DNA from: Clostridiales bacterium UBA1752
GTDB lineage: Bacteria; Bacillota; Clostridia; Oscillospirales; CAG-382
Assembly (NCBI GenBank): GCA_002314835.1
Contig: DCHM01000035.1
Location: forward strand, 16,312-22,681
Length of the DNA: 6,370 nt
Reading direction: 5' to 3'
The notes beneath the pieces were generated by a model. The model had not been told where the DNA came from. It made no database searches and saw nothing but the letters and a program-made list of their open reading frames with translations. The translations under genes were made by a program, and so were the position numbers. Positions 5,603-6,370 of the stretch are shown here, in pieces; position 1 is the first letter of the stretch; the number at the start of each line of letters is the position of its first letter.

Positions 5603-5610
5603 AATGTCAT
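5586..5610 (+). repeat. Direct repeat copy 1 (25 bp)
   Basis: The first 18 bases, TTTTGCTAATTTTGGGGA, are identical to those at 5725-5742. The next seven read ATGTCAT against TAGTCAT, so 23 of 25 positions agree. The start-to-start distance is 139 bp. It is also the right arm of the hairpin at 5561-5602. Confidence 0.9.
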
Positions 5611-5724
5611 GCTGTAATGGAAGTGTCAAGAATTGTCTATATCACTGCGTTTGAGACAGTTCAAATTGAAAAATGTTTGCACATTTTGACACCACGCCTA
5701 TCACCTATGCAGTGGGTGGTAGAG

Positions 5725-5749
5725 TTTTGCTAATTTTGGGGATAGTCAT
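5725..5749 (+). repeat. Direct repeat copy 2 (25 bp)
   Basis: This is the second copy of the 25-bp repeat, same orientation, differing from copy 1 at two adjacent positions. It has no inverted partner beside it, so it is not part of a hairpin. It lies about 120 bp before the -35 of the repressor promoter, which argues against it being a simple operator at that promoter. Confidence 0.9.
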
Positions 5750-5868
5750 AAAAAGCACCATACCGGCACAATCATTATAATTATGTTTATTGTCATTGAT
5801 AACAGCAGACCATTTGATACGACATATTGTATTTCTCAAGAATTATTCGTATATCTTGTGTTTGAAAC

Positions 5869-5897
5869 TTGACAAACCTATAATTTTGTGCTATTCT
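5869..5897 (+). promoter_or_regulatory. Promoter of the XRE repressor gene
   Basis: A consensus -35 TTGACA (5869-5874), a 17-base spacer and TATTCT (5892-5897) preceded by TGC (extended -10) lie 30 bases before the start codon. Two inverted repeats could be autoregulatory operators: GTTTG (5860-5864) with CAAAC (5873-5877), straddling the -35, and CAAGA (5837-5841) with TCTTG (5854-5858) just upstream. The operators are conjectural. Confidence 0.78.
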
Positions 5898-5927
5898 ATA
5901 TGCTGAAGAAAGAAAGGAGACTTATCC

Positions 5928-6269
5928 ATGTCAATTTTCAGTGAACGAGTTACCACTTTGATGAAAAAAAGTGGTCTATCACAAAAGGAGCTTGCAGCTA
6001 AAGCGGGTGTCACAGAATCTGCCATGTCTTATTATGTCAATGGTGCTCGTACACCACGTAGCGATGTTCTTACGCGTATGGCGAAAGAATTAGGGACAAC
6101 TACCGATTATCTTCTCGGTACATCCAATGAAATTAACACCGAGGAAAACACGGAGCTGCTGTACTTACAGCGCAATCTTGGAAAGTTAGATCCCGAACGA
6201 CTCAAAAAAGCGGAAGCTTTACTCAAAACCGTTTTTGACGATATTTTCGATGATGATAGCGAGGGGTGA
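5928..6269 (+). CDS. XRE/Cro-CI-type helix-turn-helix repressor (113 aa)
   Basis: Residues 7-63 form an HTH_3 domain: RVTTLMKKSGLSQKELA, AKAGVTESAMSYYVNG with the recognition helix around TESAMSYYVN, then RTPRSDVLTRMAKELGTTTDYLLG. The NG-x-R-x-P turn and the TDYLLG end are family hallmarks. The C-terminal third (70-113) is a charged helical tail ending in acidic residues, probably for oligomerisation; there is no peptidase S24 domain, so self-cleavage is not expected. The start is fixed by AAGGAG (5914-5919) eight bases before ATG 5928. Size and architecture match ICEBs1 ImmR-like and phage repressors. The next frame overlaps its 3' end and looks like an ImmA/IrrE protease, the usual partner that cleaves such repressors. 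The role as immunity repressor of an integrative element is inferred from this pair and the nearby tRNA remnant. Confidence 0.9.
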   Translation: MSIFSERVTTLMKKSGLSQKELAAKAGVTESAMSYYVNGARTPRSDVLTRMAKELGTTTDYLLGTSNEINTEENTELLYLQRNLGKLDPERLKKAEALLKTVFDDIFDDDSEG

Positions 6270-6370
6270 ACGAATTACGGGTACAAAACCGAATTTTTCA
6301 GGTGCATATACAAAAGCGAACGAAATACTTGTAAAATCGAATGTTATCTCCACATTCCCATTTTCCCCCA
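6250..6370 (+). CDS. N-terminus of a probable ImmA/IrrE-family metallopeptidase, truncated by the window end
   Basis: An open frame begins at tandem ATGs (6250 and 6253), inside the last codons of the repressor gene and in another frame, and runs to the window end (about 40 residues). The segment AYTKANEILVKSNVISTF followed by PFSP resembles the start of ImmA/IrrE proteases, which typically open with Y-x-K-A-x-x-I-L and a later I-x-x-x-P-hydrophobic turn. The zinc motif HExxH would lie beyond the window, so the family call rests on these residues and on context. No good Shine-Dalgarno precedes the ATGs; a 17-20 bp overlap with the repressor suggests coupled translation. Such proteases cleave the cognate repressor after an induction signal. 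The alternative is an unrelated short frame left open by chance, which I consider less likely. Confidence 0.6.
   Translation, partial: MMIARGERITGTKPNFSGAYTKANEILVKSNVISTFPFSP

Larger units (their letters stand above)
5441..5927. other. Gene-free, repeat-rich A/T-rich region between the att-like site and the repressor gene
   Basis: No convincing reading frame is seen on either strand over about 490 bases. The stretch holds copies of a TTTGCTAAT-type motif (5534-5749), a strong hairpin (5561-5602), an imperfect inverted repeat (5631-5660), a small hairpin (5698-5722) and the repressor promoter (5869-5897). This density of repeats beside a tRNA remnant suits the recombination end of an integrative element. 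Confidence 0.65.

Noticed and set aside
5534..5749. CRISPR array or integron attI-type array
   Set aside because: The repeats are few, unevenly spaced and in both orientations, with no regular spacers and no cas or integron integrase gene in view.
5398..5927. A group I intron splitting the tRNA at the anticodon loop
   Set aside because: Introns are known at this position in some bacteria, but no 5' tRNA half appears upstream on the minus strand within the window and the region has a promoter and repressor gene of an accessory element. An att junction explains it more simply.
6266..6334. Short frame from GTG 6266 overlapping the repressor stop
   Set aside because: It stops after about 22 codons and resembles nothing; the frame from 6250/6253 stays open and reads like a known protease N-terminus.

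Overview
The window looks like chromosomal DNA of a gut-type member of the Bacillota (Clostridia). The reasons are A/G-rich Shine-Dalgarno sites, sigma-A-like promoters with extended -10 elements, hairpin-plus-T terminators, and proteins that read as clostridial family members. No rRNA or ribosomal protein marker is present, so the placement is an inference and no species is named.

Layout. Positions 1-1014 (+) hold the 3' part of a peptidase T gene. It meets a four-gene minus-strand operon (2735 down to 1060) at a shared bidirectional terminator. The operon order is P-loop nucleotide kinase, a 65-residue DUF7662-like protein, a GNAT acetyltransferase and an HD-domain protein. All three junctions overlap (ATGA, ATGA, and 26 bp with a GTG start), so translation is probably coupled. 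A 140-bp divergent promoter region separates this operon from a DUF4434-type TIM-barrel protein (2874-3848, +). That gene converges on an FGGY sugar kinase of the sedoheptulokinase/xylulokinase type (3903-5186, -). The kinase has its own promoter, with a 13-bp palindrome over the likely start site.

The most informative part is 5360-6370. On the minus strand there is a strong terminator and then, at 5398-5440, the 3' half only of a tRNA-Arg(CCU) gene: anticodon loop, T arm and acceptor 3' strand. The 5' half is absent from the rest of the window. This is the usual remnant left where an integrative element has entered a tRNA gene, so I read about 5440 as the element-chromosome junction, with the element to the right. 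Just inside it lie repeated copies of a TTTGCTAAT-type motif in both orientations, including a 25-bp near-identical direct repeat, as expected of integrase arm-type sites. Next come a strong promoter, an XRE-type repressor (5928-6269), and the overlapping start of what looks like an ImmA/IrrE metallopeptidase gene that runs off the window. Together these resemble an ICEBs1-like ImmR-ImmA immunity module at the end of an integrative element or prophage.

The left part is therefore ordinary metabolic chromosome plus one poorly characterised four-gene operon, and the right part is the edge of an accessory element. No integrase, CRISPR array or insertion sequence is seen in the window.
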